A stretch of 10,895 nucleotides of DNA from Undibacterium sp. (GCA_014376575.1 JACMRF010000116.1:1-10895); one strand, 5' to 3'. Numbered from the stretch's first letter, positions 1 through 6,014 are shown. Translations and numbers: made by a program. Notes: generated by a model not told the origin, from the letters alone.

Positions 1-383
1 CTTTTGGTCCTGCAATGGTGATGCGGCATTTTTCTAAACTACTGGCTAAAGACAAAGCCGTGATGGCAATTCTCTCGGCCAAAGTGGGCAGCATAGAAGA
101 TAATCGCTTGGGCGGCTGGTACAGCTATCGCGCCTCCAAAACTGCGTTGAATATGCTGATAAAGACCGCTGCCATCGAGATCAAACGAACGCAGCCCAAT
201 ACGACAATGATTGCATTGCACCCGGGCACAGTGAATTCGTCTTTATCACAGCCTTTCCGCGGCGCAGAAATAGGCCGTCCGGCGCACGATGCAGCCAGCG
301 ATATGCTGAAGGTATTGGATAGTTTGACGTCAGACGATAGCGGGGAGTTTTACTCTTATACAGGGGAGAAATTACCCTGGTAA
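1..383 (+). CDS. Short-chain dehydrogenase/reductase, C-factor type (5' truncated by window)
   Basis: This is the C-terminal part of an NAD(P)-dependent SDR oxidoreductase; the frame is open to the left edge (codons from base 3 read FGPAMVMRHF), so the start lies outside the window. The catalytic YxxxK pair is visible in GWYSYRASKTALN, a Tyr followed four residues later by Lys. An upstream ILSAKVGSIEDN segment sits where the catalytic Ser strand is expected. The substrate-loop region HPGTVNSSLSQPF (PG motif after the sixth strand) and a C-terminal GEFYSYTGEKLPW resemble the C-factor/CsgA-like SDR subgroup, small soluble cytoplasmic enzymes whose substrates are usually unknown. The N-terminal Rossmann glycine motif is not in the window. 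The gene ends with TAA at 381-383 and converges on the minus-strand GNAT gene with a gap of about 19 bp; I see no obvious hairpin terminator between them. Family is secure; substrate cannot be told. Confidence 0.85.
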   Translation, partial: FGPAMVMRHFSKLLAKDKAVMAILSAKVGSIEDNRLGGWYSYRASKTALNMLIKTAAIEIKRTQPNTTMIALHPGTVNSSLSQPFRGAEIGRPAHDAASDMLKVLDSLTSDDSGEFYSYTGEKLPW

Positions 384-402
384 TGTCTGCATTAAGTCTG
401 CA

Positions 403-981
403 CTAGGTTTGCGCTGTGCCGCCAATTAAGGCGAGTGGGCCTTTTGGTGAGCAACATTCAAAATGTAGTACGTCGTGCCAAGTCTGGTTGAAATACATAG
501 CTTGTTTTGCACGGCCAAAAACAGCAAAGTCATTTTTTTCCAGCACCCGCACGGAGCCAACATTATCGTCGCGCACAAGGGCTTCGATGCGCCACAAACC
601 AAGCGTCTCGAAGGCTAAGTTTAATACCAGATTTACTGCGCACGTTGCAATACCTTTACCACTGCCGCACTCAGCGATTCTGTAGCCCAGAGTCGCCTTA
701 TTGTAGTAACGTTTTTCGATTCCAGAGAGATTGACCCGGCCAAGGATGTTACCGGAAGATTTAATCAGAAATTGATAGGCAGTACCCAGCAGTCTATGCT
801 GGCCGGCTTCTTCAATTGAATAGCGTACTGCTTGATAGCTATAAAAGTTCGCGGGCCTTGCATTGATTCTCGTCTCAAAAAAGGCACGGTTTGACATTTC
901 GAAATCAAGCAGCGCATTTGCATCGGCAATCACAGGCGGGCAAATTTCTATCTGCGGCAAGGATGCGCCAGGCATCACCAT
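403..981 (-). CDS. GNAT family N-acetyltransferase (RimJ/RimL type)
   Basis: Predicted soluble acetyl-CoA-dependent N-acetyltransferase of about 192 residues, the usual size for the RimJ/RimL-like GNAT subgroup. The acetyl-CoA pyrophosphate-binding motif A is seen as YRIAECGSGKGIAT (Gly-rich GSGKGIA at about residues 106-112). It is followed by the helix-strand ETLGLWRIEALV and the typical N-x-x-S-x-R-V-L-E-K segment (DDNVGSVRVLEKNDF, about 139-152). The open frame runs on upstream to 1149, but that extension lies antiparallel in register over the 3' end of the preceding gene and is a Cys/Trp/Arg-rich non-protein-like stretch. I therefore start at the ATG at 981, four bases after the upstream stop; a second ATG two codons later (975) is equally possible. 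No clear Shine-Dalgarno is seen, which suggests translational coupling to the upstream membrane-protein gene. The acceptor substrate (ribosomal protein N-terminus, small molecule or antibiotic) cannot be inferred. Confidence 0.8.
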   Translation of the reverse strand: MVMPGASLPQIEICPPVIADANALLDFEMSNRAFFETRINARPANFYSYQAVRYSIEEAGQHRLLGTAYQFLIKSSGNILGRVNLSGIEKRYYNKATLGYRIAECGSGKGIATCAVNLVLNLAFETLGLWRIEALVRDDNVGSVRVLEKNDFAVFGRAKQAMYFNQTWHDVLHFECCSPKGPLALIGGTAQT

Positions 982-985
982 GTCA

Positions 986-1936
986 CTATAGCCACATAGA
1001 AAACGACAGTAACAATAACAACAACATCCACAATAACAAGGCACGCCAGACCAAGCCGACCGCGCTTTGCAGAGACCGCGGCGATGCCTCCAGGCCAGGC
1101 TGGCTTTCCAGTTCCAGGCTATCCATATCGACCGCACTCGCATCCACATTCAAGATAATCGCTTTGGTTTCTGGCTCACCCAGACGTACCCCGATGGCAC
1201 CGCCGCCAGCCGATAAAATAATCCCGACCAACTCGTCAGGCCAGCGACTTGCATAATTGCGCCATGAGTAAATCGCATCTTCAAAATTACCCACCACGGC
1301 AAAAGCAACCGCAGTCAGACGCGCCGGAACCCAATCTATCCAGTAGAAAAATTTGGTCGCATATTGGCCAAACTCTTCATTTCTCATATTCTCAGGCTCA
1401 TTCCATTGCCTTGAGAGAAATTCTGCCAAACGATACATCACTGCGCAAGCTGGCCCGACAGGCATCAGGAACCAAAAAAATACGCCGAATACATTGCGAT
1501 GCGAGGCGATTAATGAGCGCTCTACGGCAAGACGAGAAATTTCTGTGACATCTAAATCTGTCGTGTCGCGATTTGTCCATTCGGCCAAAAACTTTCTGGC
1601 AGCGGCCTCATCGCCTGAACTCAAGGCAAGTTGTATCGACGTGAAGTAATGGCTGTATCGACGAAAACCGAGCGTTAGATAGACAATGATGACATTCCAT
1701 ACCAAGGCCGCAAAAGGGTTGATATACATGCATAACCAATAAATCAGCGCGGTGGGAACAGTTAATGAGCCAACCACAATCCACCAACCCGTACGCCCAT
1801 GTTTCGCTTTGCCCGCATTACACCAGCCCTCAACCTTGGCGGCGAGATTTTGCACTTGCAGATAAATCGGATTATCTACCCGCAATGGTTTCAATTGTTC
1901 GATGAGTAAGGCAAAAAGTATGGAAAGAAATGTCAT
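986..1936 (-). CDS. CobD/CbiB-AmpE superfamily integral membrane protein
   Basis: A 316-residue multi-span membrane protein. Hydrophobic segments lie at about residues 2-12, 51-71, 75-90, 148-170 and 203-217, and a very Leu-rich final helix at about 293-314. The N-terminus (MTFLSILFALLIEQLKPL), the YFTSIQLALSSGDEAAAR region and DWVPARLTAVAFAVVGNF (201-218) resemble AmpE of enterobacteria. The GGGAIGVRLGEP segment (244-255) resembles CbiB/CobD (adenosylcobinamide-phosphate synthase). Such genes are often named CobD/CbiB family in betaproteobacteria, but no cobalamin gene is adjacent and the usual CbiB SPNAGW-like motif before the GxLG(V/I)xLGG segment is replaced by SRWPDELV. I therefore do not assign the cobalamin reaction; an AmpE-like envelope or signalling role is as likely. 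The frame extends to a GTG at 2035, but homology starts at the ATG at 1936; its ribosome-binding site is weak. Ends four bases before the GNAT start. Confidence 0.8.
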   Translation of the reverse strand: MTFLSILFALLIEQLKPLRVDNPIYLQVQNLAAKVEGWCNAGKAKHGRTGWWIVVGSLTVPTALIYWLCMYINPFAALVWNVIIVYLTLGFRRYSHYFTSIQLALSSGDEAAARKFLAEWTNRDTTDLDVTEISRLAVERSLIASHRNVFGVFFWFLMPVGPACAVMYRLAEFLSRQWNEPENMRNEEFGQYATKFFYWIDWVPARLTAVAFAVVGNFEDAIYSWRNYASRWPDELVGIILSAGGGAIGVRLGEPETKAIILNVDASAVDMDSLELESQPGLEASPRSLQSAVGLVWRALLLWMLLLLLLSFSMWL

Positions 1937-2069
1937 GGCTGGGGATCTTCGATCTTTTCCGGTGTGGAGTGAATTTGTGAATGCGGCAAGTGTAAACTGA
2001 TTTAACAATATTTTGAAGCATGTTCCGGTTTGCACTTCATATCGTTTTCAAAACAAACGAGTTATGCGT

Positions 2070-2738
2070 TTAAGCGCGAAGTAAATGAAATAAGTTACGT
2101 AGCATCCCGGCTGTGGCACCCCAAATGAAGTGCCGCTGATAGGGCATCGCATAAAATGTGCGTACGCCCTCGCCATTTGGCATTGCAATTGAGCGACGCT
2201 GATGGTTTTTCGCGTCCATCAAAAAACTCATCGGCACTTCAAAAATGGAGGCAACTTCAACCGGGTCAGGCGTGAGTACAATAGGAGGGCGAAGCAGAGC
2301 AACAACTGGTGTTATCTCATAACCGGTAACGGTGCGGTACAGCGGCAACACGCCAATCACATCGGCATGGTGACGATCAAGTCCGATCTCTTCCTGTGCC
2401 TCGCGCAACGCTGTTTCTATGCTGGAAACGTCTGCCGTTTCAACCCGTCCGCCTGGAAAACTAATTTGTCCGGCGTGATTATTCAGGTGCGCAGCGCGAT
2501 GTGTCAGCACCAAACCAATTCCATCATCATGCAATACCAGCGGAATCAATACCGCGGCATGCTTAAAAGTGGGTACATTGGCCAGCAAATTTTCATCCGT
2601 CGATTCAGGCGTCCAGGGAGGTGGTTGGTTAAAACGCTGTCGCAGCCATTCACCATTGAGATGCGCAGACGGCACCGCGCCCTCGGTCGCAATCGAATGT
2701 ATCGGCAGATCCTCAGGATTAAAAATCAACTTCAGCAA
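2070..2738 (-). CDS. Nudix hydrolase, CoA pyrophosphatase family (NudL/YeaB-like)
   Basis: Predicted CoA pyrophosphatase, a Mg/Mn-dependent Nudix enzyme that splits CoA or oxidised CoA into 3',5'-ADP and 4'-phosphopantetheine. The family-specific motif preceding the Nudix box is seen as LTHRAAHLNNHAGQISFPGG (residues 78-97), matching the pattern LLTxR...GxxxFPGG. The Nudix box follows as GGRVETAD...ALREAQEEIGL (96-120), with the catalytic REaxEE core at 112-117 and the Asp at 103 typical of this subfamily. The 222-residue length is close to the usual 190-230. There is no ATG near the N-terminus. The best start is TTG at 2738, six bases after a strong GAAGAAGAG Shine-Dalgarno, and only about 30 bp beyond the terminator of the ribosomal operon. 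A gap of about 130 bp separates its stop from the membrane-protein gene, so cotranscription with it is plausible but unproven. Confidence 0.9.
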   Translation of the reverse strand: MLKLIFNPEDLPIHSIATEGAVPSAHLNGEWLRQRFNQPPPWTPESTDENLLANVPTFKHAAVLIPLVLHDDGIGLVLTHRAAHLNNHAGQISFPGGRVETADVSSIETALREAQEEIGLDRHHADVIGVLPLYRTVTGYEITPVVALLRPPIVLTPDPVEVASIFEVPMSFLMDAKNHQRRSIAMPNGEGVRTFYAMPYQRHFIWGATAGMLRNLFHLLRA

Positions 2739-2754
2739 AATATTCTCTTCTTCT
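2728..2754 (-). promoter_or_regulatory. TTG start with strong Shine-Dalgarno for the Nudix gene
   Basis: On the minus strand the sequence AGAAGAAGAG lies just upstream of TTG (2736-2738), with a spacer of AATATT. No in-frame ATG or GTG lies near the expected N-terminus, so this ribosome-binding site decides the start. Confidence 0.6.
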
Positions 2755-2765
2755 AAAGCACAAAT

Positions 2766-2796
2766 AAAAAAGGGACGCCAGTGGCATCCCTTTTTT
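2766..2796 (-). terminator. Rho-independent terminator of the rpsP-rimM-trmD-rplS operon
   Basis: On the minus strand an 8-bp stem, GGGATGCC / GGCGTCCC (one G-U pair; plus-strand arms 2783-2790 and 2772-2779) with a 3-nt loop, is followed by T6 (2766-2771). It is preceded by A6, so it could also act weakly on plus-strand transcription. On the plus strand the corresponding pair is an A-C mismatch, which favours the minus-strand reading. It lies 23 bp past the rplS stop and before the Nudix start. Confidence 0.85.
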
Positions 2797-2818
2797 CAAC
2801 ATACCAATCAAGCAAATA

Positions 2819-3214
2819 TTACGCTGCTTTTGATGCTACTTTTGGTGCTGCTGTCTTGCGGGTTGGCAATTTCTCTTTAATACGAGCAGATTTACCTGAA
2901 CGTTCACGCAAGTAATACAATTTAGCACGACGTACATCACCACGACGCTTCACTTCGATCGAAGCGATCAACGGAGAATACAATTGGAATGTACGCTCAA
3001 CGCCTTCACCAGATGAAATTTTACGAACGATGAAGTTTGAATTCAGACCACGGTTACGACGAGAAATCACAACGCCTTCGTAAGCCTGAGCACGCTTACG
3101 TGTGCCTTCAACTACGTTAACGCTAACGATGACTGTATCGCCAGGTGCGAAATCAGGAATCTTCTTACCGAGGCGAGCAATTTCTTCTGCCTCTAAAGTT
3201 TGGATTAAATCCAT
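2819..3214 (-). CDS. rplS: 50S ribosomal protein bL19
   Basis: Ribosomal protein bL19, located at the 30S-50S interface and contributing to intersubunit bridges. The start is [15 protein letters not shown], the conserved beginning of the family. [20 protein letters not shown] and the basic [24 protein letters not shown] core follow, then [43 protein letters not shown]. The length of 131 residues includes an Ala/Lys-rich C-terminal tail typical of betaproteobacterial L19. The open frame extends seven codons further upstream; I chose ATG 3214 because it matches the family start and has GGAG eight bases upstream. It is the last gene of the operon, followed by a terminator. An unusually long spacer of about 150 bp separates it from trmD and contains inverted repeats (see separate entries). 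Confidence 0.97.
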   Translation of the reverse strand: MDLIQTLEAEEIARLGKKIPDFAPGDTVIVSVNVVEGTRKRAQAYEGVVISRRNRGLNSNFIVRKISSGEGVERTFQLYSPLIASIEVKRRGDVRRAKLYYLRERSGKSARIKEKLPTRKTAAPKVASKAA

Positions 3215-3246
3215 TTTTAATACTCCAATGACCATCGTGCTGACGT

Positions 3247-3266
3247 CAATGAAATGAAACTCATTG
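3247..3266. repeat. Second inverted repeat in the rplS leader, competing with the SD region
   Basis: CAATGA (3247-3252) and TCATTG (3261-3266) form a 6-bp stem with an 8-nt loop. A second CAATGA copy at 3226-3231 overlaps the first base of the rplS Shine-Dalgarno (CTCC on the plus strand, 3223-3226). The TCATTG segment could pair with either copy, giving two mutually exclusive structures. The stems are short, so functional meaning is uncertain. Confidence 0.35.
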
Positions 3267-3327
3267 CTCAGTAGAGGATGGGGTTTACCATGCGAACTTT
3301 AGCAGATACCAAAGCTCACTCTTTAAT

Positions 3328-3347
3328 GTCAGATCATACGATCTGAC
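3328..3347. repeat. Perfect 8-bp inverted repeat in the trmD-rplS spacer
   Basis: GTCAGATC-ATAC-GATCTGAC forms a perfect 8-bp stem with a 4-nt loop, starting about 16 bp after the trmD stop. On the minus strand it is followed by ATTAAAGAG with no T-run, so a simple Rho-independent terminator is unlikely. An mRNA-processing or stabilising hairpin, or a leader element for rplS, fits better. Confidence 0.6.
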
Positions 3348-3363
3348 GGGACAACAAACTATT

Positions 3364-4113
3364 CTACAAACTACTTAAAAATTTCTCATCAGCTTTACTG
3401 AGCAACCCAGCTGCACGTGCCTGAACGATTAAATCCGGACGTTTTTGCAAGCTGGCTTGCAGTGATTTTTGACGACGCCATTTTTCAATTTCAGCGTGAT
3501 TTCCACCTAGCAGCACAGCTGGCACGGTCTGATCATCAAACACTTCAGGACGCGTGTAGTGCGGGCAGTCAAGCAAACCATTAACAAAGCTCTCTTCAAC
3601 CGCAGACGCGTCATCGTGTAAAACACCGGGCAATTGTCGTATTACTGCATCCATCAATGCCATCGCAGGCAATTCGCCACCAGACAATACAAAATCTCCG
3701 AGGCTGATCTCTTCATCGACATCGCTATCTAGCAAACGCTGATCTATCGCTTCGTAACGCCCACACAACAACACCAAACCAGGTAGCGTCGATAAATCCA
3801 TCACTCGCTGATGCGTCAAGGGTTTCCCCTGCGGCGACAAATAAATCACATGCGATGAGCAGCTTGCACTTAATTGAGCCTGACGTTCTTTGGCTGAAAA
3901 AATTGCCGCCTGCAAGGGTTTCGCCTGCATCACCATACCAGGACCACCGCCATACGGCCTGTCATCCACGGTGCGATGTTTATCCAGCGTGAAATCACGT
4001 GGATTCCACAAAGCTAATTCACATTTTTTTTGCTCGAACGCTCGCCGTGTAATCCCAGACTGAGTCAACGCGGCAAACATTTCGGGAAACAGCGTTATGA
4101 CATCAAACTGCAT
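3364..4113 (-). CDS. trmD: tRNA (guanine(37)-N1)-methyltransferase
   Basis: TrmD, the SPOUT-class dimeric enzyme that transfers methyl from S-adenosylmethionine to N1 of G37, 3' to the anticodon, preventing +1 frameshifting. The sequence is full length (249 residues; 245-255 usual). It begins [13 protein letters not shown] and contains [25 protein letters not shown] (36-60). The three loops of the trefoil knot are LSPQGKPL (92-99), LCGRYEAID (116-124) and [16 protein letters not shown] (135-150). The conserved Arg of AVIRQLPG (159) and [12 protein letters not shown] (179-190) are present. At the position of the catalytic-base Asp169 of the Haemophilus enzyme (EEDSF) this protein has Glu174 (VEESF), discussed as a finding. 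ATG 4113 fits the family start; the Shine-Dalgarno is weak. It lies 41 bp after rimM in the operon. Confidence 0.97.
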   Translation of the reverse strand: MQFDVITLFPEMFAALTQSGITRRAFEQKKCELALWNPRDFTLDKHRTVDDRPYGGGPGMVMQAKPLQAAIFSAKERQAQLSASCSSHVIYLSPQGKPLTHQRVMDLSTLPGLVLLCGRYEAIDQRLLDSDVDEEISLGDFVLSGGELPAMALMDAVIRQLPGVLHDDASAVEESFVNGLLDCPHYTRPEVFDDQTVPAVLLGGNHAEIEKWRRQKSLQASLQKRPDLIVQARAAGLLSKADEKFLSSL

Positions 4114-4154
4114 AGTTTTCTGATCTCATAAACACATTTCCTAAATCATATTTG

Positions 4155-4727
4155 CTAATAATCCAAACCCCAGTCAACCGTGATTTTGCGAGCCTCCTGA
4201 TCAACTGTCTTGACAAAATTATCAACGAAAGGAATCAAACGTTCACATTTTGCCAGTTCACTTTCGGGAACATCGGCAGCAGCAACACGTAAAATTGGAT
4301 GCGCGCCATTATCCATCAGATCGCGTACCTGCCCCAGACTTTCGCCCTGCAAATTCTCAACCGACAAACCGATCAGATCCAGCCAATAGAACTCACCCTC
4401 AGGCAATACGGGAAAATGCTTACGCGAGATCTTTACCGATGTACCTTTTAGCGCCTCAGCTCCATTACGATCGACGACACCAACCAATCTTGCAACAACG
4501 TCTTCACCATGAATTTTGCATTCAATACGATCAACATCACGCAATTCTGGCTGCTGCGGACTTTCTAACCACCACGTCTTGGCGGATAACACAGCATCTG
4601 CAGTAGACGAATAAGGACGAACCTTTACCCAGCCCTGAAGACCAAATGCTCCTGAGATATAGCCCACAAGGACCAAATCATCAGGAGCAAGTGTATTAGC
4701 CAAACCGACAGCCAACTTCGCAGACAA
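4155..4727 (-). CDS. rimM: Ribosome maturation factor RimM
   Basis: RimM, a 16S rRNA-processing and 30S-assembly factor that binds ribosomal protein uS19 and helps form the 3' head domain. The N-terminal RimM domain starts at LVLVGYISGAFGLQGWVKVRPYS (18-40). The linker SRKHFPVLPEGEFYWLDLIGLSV leads into the C-terminal PRC-barrel (about 110-190), including GESLGQVRDLMDNGAHPILRV and ERLIPFVDNFVKTVD. The 190-residue length is normal. No ATG or GTG is available upstream of the domain; the most upstream usable start is TTG at 4727, five bases past the final base of the rpsP stop and without a visible Shine-Dalgarno. In-frame TTG codons also occur at 4715 and 4703. This geometry suggests translation coupled to rpsP termination. 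The exact start is uncertain, the gene identity is not. Confidence 0.95.
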   Translation of the reverse strand: MSAKLAVGLANTLAPDDLVLVGYISGAFGLQGWVKVRPYSSTADAVLSAKTWWLESPQQPELRDVDRIECKIHGEDVVARLVGVVDRNGAEALKGTSVKISRKHFPVLPEGEFYWLDLIGLSVENLQGESLGQVRDLMDNGAHPILRVAAADVPESELAKCERLIPFVDNFVKTVDQEARKITVDWGLDY

Positions 4728-4731
4728 GCTA

Positions 4732-4983
4732 TTAAGCCGCTGCTTTTGCAGTCAGAGCAACCAGGCGAGCAACCGCTGGCGACAATTGTGCGCCTACGCC
4801 TTGCCAGTAAGCCAGGCGATCAGCTGCGACACGAACAGTCTCAGCATTGCCAGTTGCTACCGGATTGTAAAAACCGATACGTTCAATGAAACGACCATCA
4901 CGACGATTGCGTGAATCTGTTGCAACGATATTGTAAAAAGGGCGCTTTTTTGCACCACCACGAGCCAAACGAATAACGACCAT
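4732..4983 (-). CDS. rpsP: 30S ribosomal protein bS16
   Basis: Ribosomal protein bS16, a primary-to-secondary binder of the 16S 5' domain needed for 30S assembly. The family signature [20 protein letters not shown] is complete at the N-terminus, followed by [20 protein letters not shown] and the segment [26 protein letters not shown]. The 83-residue length with a short Ala/Lys tail is typical for betaproteobacteria. ATG 4983 has a GGAAA Shine-Dalgarno seven bases upstream. It is the first gene of the rpsP-rimM-trmD-rplS operon; a good -10 box lies about 40 bp upstream. Confidence 0.97.
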   Translation of the reverse strand: MVVIRLARGGAKKRPFYNIVATDSRNRRDGRFIERIGFYNPVATGNAETVRVAADRLAYWQGVGAQLSPAVARLVALTAKAAA

Positions 4984-5023
4984 AATATTTCCAAAAAATG
5001 TCTAAAGACGGAAAAAGCCGTAA

Positions 5024-5053
5024 ATTATAGCCTGTCCATGACTTCCTATGCAA
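5024..5053 (-). promoter_or_regulatory. rpsP: Putative sigma-70 promoter of the rpsP operon
   Basis: A perfect TATAAT on the minus strand (plus 5024-5029) is preceded, with an 18-bp spacer, by TTGCAT (5048-5053), a partial -35. Transcription would start around 5017, giving a short leader of about 35 nt that includes a small ACGG/CCGT hairpin (5008-5021). Confidence 0.55.
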
Positions 5054-5181
5054 GTACTATCCTTATCGGTTAAGGTAAAAGTAGGTTATTCGCGACAACC
5101 ACCAGAACACAGGCAAGTAATTCTTACCCAAGCAACTAGTGAAATCATATTCTCACGAGAATTAATTTATTGTTATTTAAA

Positions 5182-5204
5182 ATGGAAAATCTGGGTTAAA
5201 CCAA
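5182..5204 (+). repeat. Solo copy of the MITE-like terminal repeat
   Basis: The 23-bp segment beginning ATGGAAAATCTGGGTTA matches 5929-5951 at 22 of 23 positions, in the same orientation. It matches the inverted left end at 5769-5787 more loosely. Together these copies bracket the TM2 gene. Confidence 0.7.
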
Positions 5205-5293
5205 TCCAGACAAATCTACTTTCTCCCATCTCGTCCAATAACTCGATGGCATCGGTGCAAATCCGATAAAATCAAATCTTCGCCACTCGCTAA

Positions 5294-5317
5294 ATGTGTC
5301 GAAATACATCGACACAT
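5294..5317. repeat. Perfect 9-bp inverted repeat upstream of TM2 gene
   Basis: ATGTGTCGA-AATACA-TCGACACAT has perfect 9-bp arms with a 6-bp spacer, ending 35 bp before the chosen ATG. The size and symmetry fit an operator for a dimeric regulator or an mRNA hairpin; there is no T-run, so it is not a terminator. Confidence 0.6.
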
Positions 5318-5352
5318 CCGCCAAATCGTTTTTTTCCTCTCAAATCACCACA

Positions 5353-5769
5353 ATGACAACAAAACATAAAAATAAATCCATTGCCACATTGTTAGCGGCG
5401 ACCGTAGGTAGCCTGGGCGCTCACCGCTTCTATTTAGCAGGCAGGCGCGACCAATGGGCCTGGCTACACTTCATCAGCTTACCGCTCTCCTTGCTGATGA
5501 CGAATTTGCTGTTCAACCTGCCATTGCTGGTCACCATGAGCCCCTGGGTTTTTTCAGTACTTGTGAGCATGTTCACTGCACTTGTACTTGGATTGAAATC
5601 AGATGAAAAATGGGATGCGCACTACAACGCGGATTCTGGTCAAACGAGCGAATCAACCTGGCCTCTGGCGCTGCTTTTGGTATTAACGCTTGGCCTCGGC
5701 GCAATGGCACTGATTTTCGTTCTGGCGCGTAGTTTCGATTTACTTTATACCGGCGGCGCTTACGGTTAA
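5353..5769 (+). CDS. TM2 domain-containing membrane protein
   Basis: Small integral membrane protein (138 residues from ATG 5353) of the TM2/NINE-protein family. A short basic N-terminus (MTTKHKNKS) precedes the TM2 hallmark SIATLLAATVGSLGAHRFYLAG (9-30), in which G-x-x-G-x-HRFYL is the conserved turn. Further hydrophobic segments lie at about 35-53, 56-80 and 100-123. Between them is the soluble DEKWDAHYNADSG stretch, and the tail is SFDLLYTGGAYG. The function of bacterial TM2 proteins is largely unknown. The frame extends upstream to a GTG at 5296, but that region carries a 9-bp inverted repeat and lacks family resemblance, so I prefer 5353, though no good Shine-Dalgarno is visible. The gene is alone, divergent from rpsP and convergent with the acyl-CoA dehydrogenase; its TAA overlaps the left end of a MITE-like repeat. 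Confidence 0.8.
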   Translation: MTTKHKNKSIATLLAATVGSLGAHRFYLAGRRDQWAWLHFISLPLSLLMTNLLFNLPLLVTMSPWVFSVLVSMFTALVLGLKSDEKWDAHYNADSGQTSESTWPLALLLVLTLGLGAMALIFVLARSFDLLYTGGAYG

Positions 5770-5944
5770 ACCCAGAATTTCCATGAGGATTGACAATGAT
5801 GACGGATGCACTTGTCGAGGCAGTTTTGCTGCGAATGAGGCGCCAATAGCGAGCTATTTGCAACGAAGAGCAGAAAAAATGACCGAAAATGCGCCGTCAG
5901 CATGCCAATAGCACCGCAGGTGCGCCTCATGGAAAATCTGGGTT
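5769..5944. mobile_element. MITE-like element with 20-bp terminal inverted repeats
   Basis: The left arm AACCCAGAATTTCCATGAGG (5769-5788) and right arm CCTCATGGAAAATCTGGGTT (5925-5944) are inverted repeats matching at 19 of 20 positions. Similarity extends weakly outward to GGTTAAACC/GGTATAACC. The 136-bp interior holds no gene. It contains further hairpins: AATAGC-GA-GCTATT at about 5845-5858 and GCACC-GCA-GGTGC (5911-5923). Size, arms and lack of coding capacity fit a miniature inverted-repeat transposable element or a large palindromic intergenic repeat. No clean target duplication can be read. I do not recognise the parent insertion sequence. Confidence 0.6.
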
Positions 5945-5961
5945 ATACCAACTTAAAACTC

Positions 5962-5997
5962 AAAAAATAACGGCACAAGAAATCTTGTGCCGTTATT
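5962..5997 (-). terminator. Strong terminator after the acyl-CoA dehydrogenase gene
   Basis: Perfect 14-bp stem AATAACGGCACAAG / CTTGTGCCGTTATT (5966-5979 and 5984-5997) with a 4-nt loop. On the minus strand the stem runs into a T-tract (A6 on the plus strand, 5962-5967), 18 bp past the dehydrogenase stop. Its plus-strand side (TTATTGTTTG) may also stop transcripts from the TM2 gene. Confidence 0.9.
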
Positions 5998-6014
5998 GTT
6001 TGAAGCTGCGTTGA

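Larger units (their letters stand above)
4984..5352. other. Intergenic region between divergent rpsP operon and TM2 gene
   Basis: This 369-bp stretch has no convincing gene; the longest open frame (5048-5269, plus) has a composition unlike a protein and no recognisable ribosome-binding site. It holds the rpsP promoter, a small palindrome ATTCTC-AC-GAGAAT (5149-5162), one copy of the repeat end also found in the MITE-like element (5182-5204), a weak ATCGG/CCGAT hairpin near 5252-5268, and a perfect 9-bp inverted repeat (5294-5317). The promoter for the TM2 gene is not clear. Confidence 0.6.

Noticed and set aside
982..1149. N-terminal 56-residue extension of the GNAT frame
   Set aside because: It overlaps the end of the membrane-protein gene on the same strand in another frame and has a Cys/Trp/Arg-rich composition unlike any GNAT N-terminus.
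2202..2756. 184-residue plus-strand frame opposite the Nudix gene
   Set aside because: Antisense shadow of a well-supported Nudix enzyme with all catalytic motifs on the other strand.
5048..5269. 73-residue plus-strand frame upstream of the TM2 gene
   Set aside because: No Shine-Dalgarno, no recognisable domain, and it contains the repeat end and the rpsP promoter -35 area; probably random.
5770..5944. Riboswitch or small RNA gene downstream of TM2
   Set aside because: Structure is explained better by terminal inverted repeats of a mobile element; no promoter or own terminator pattern specific to an sRNA.
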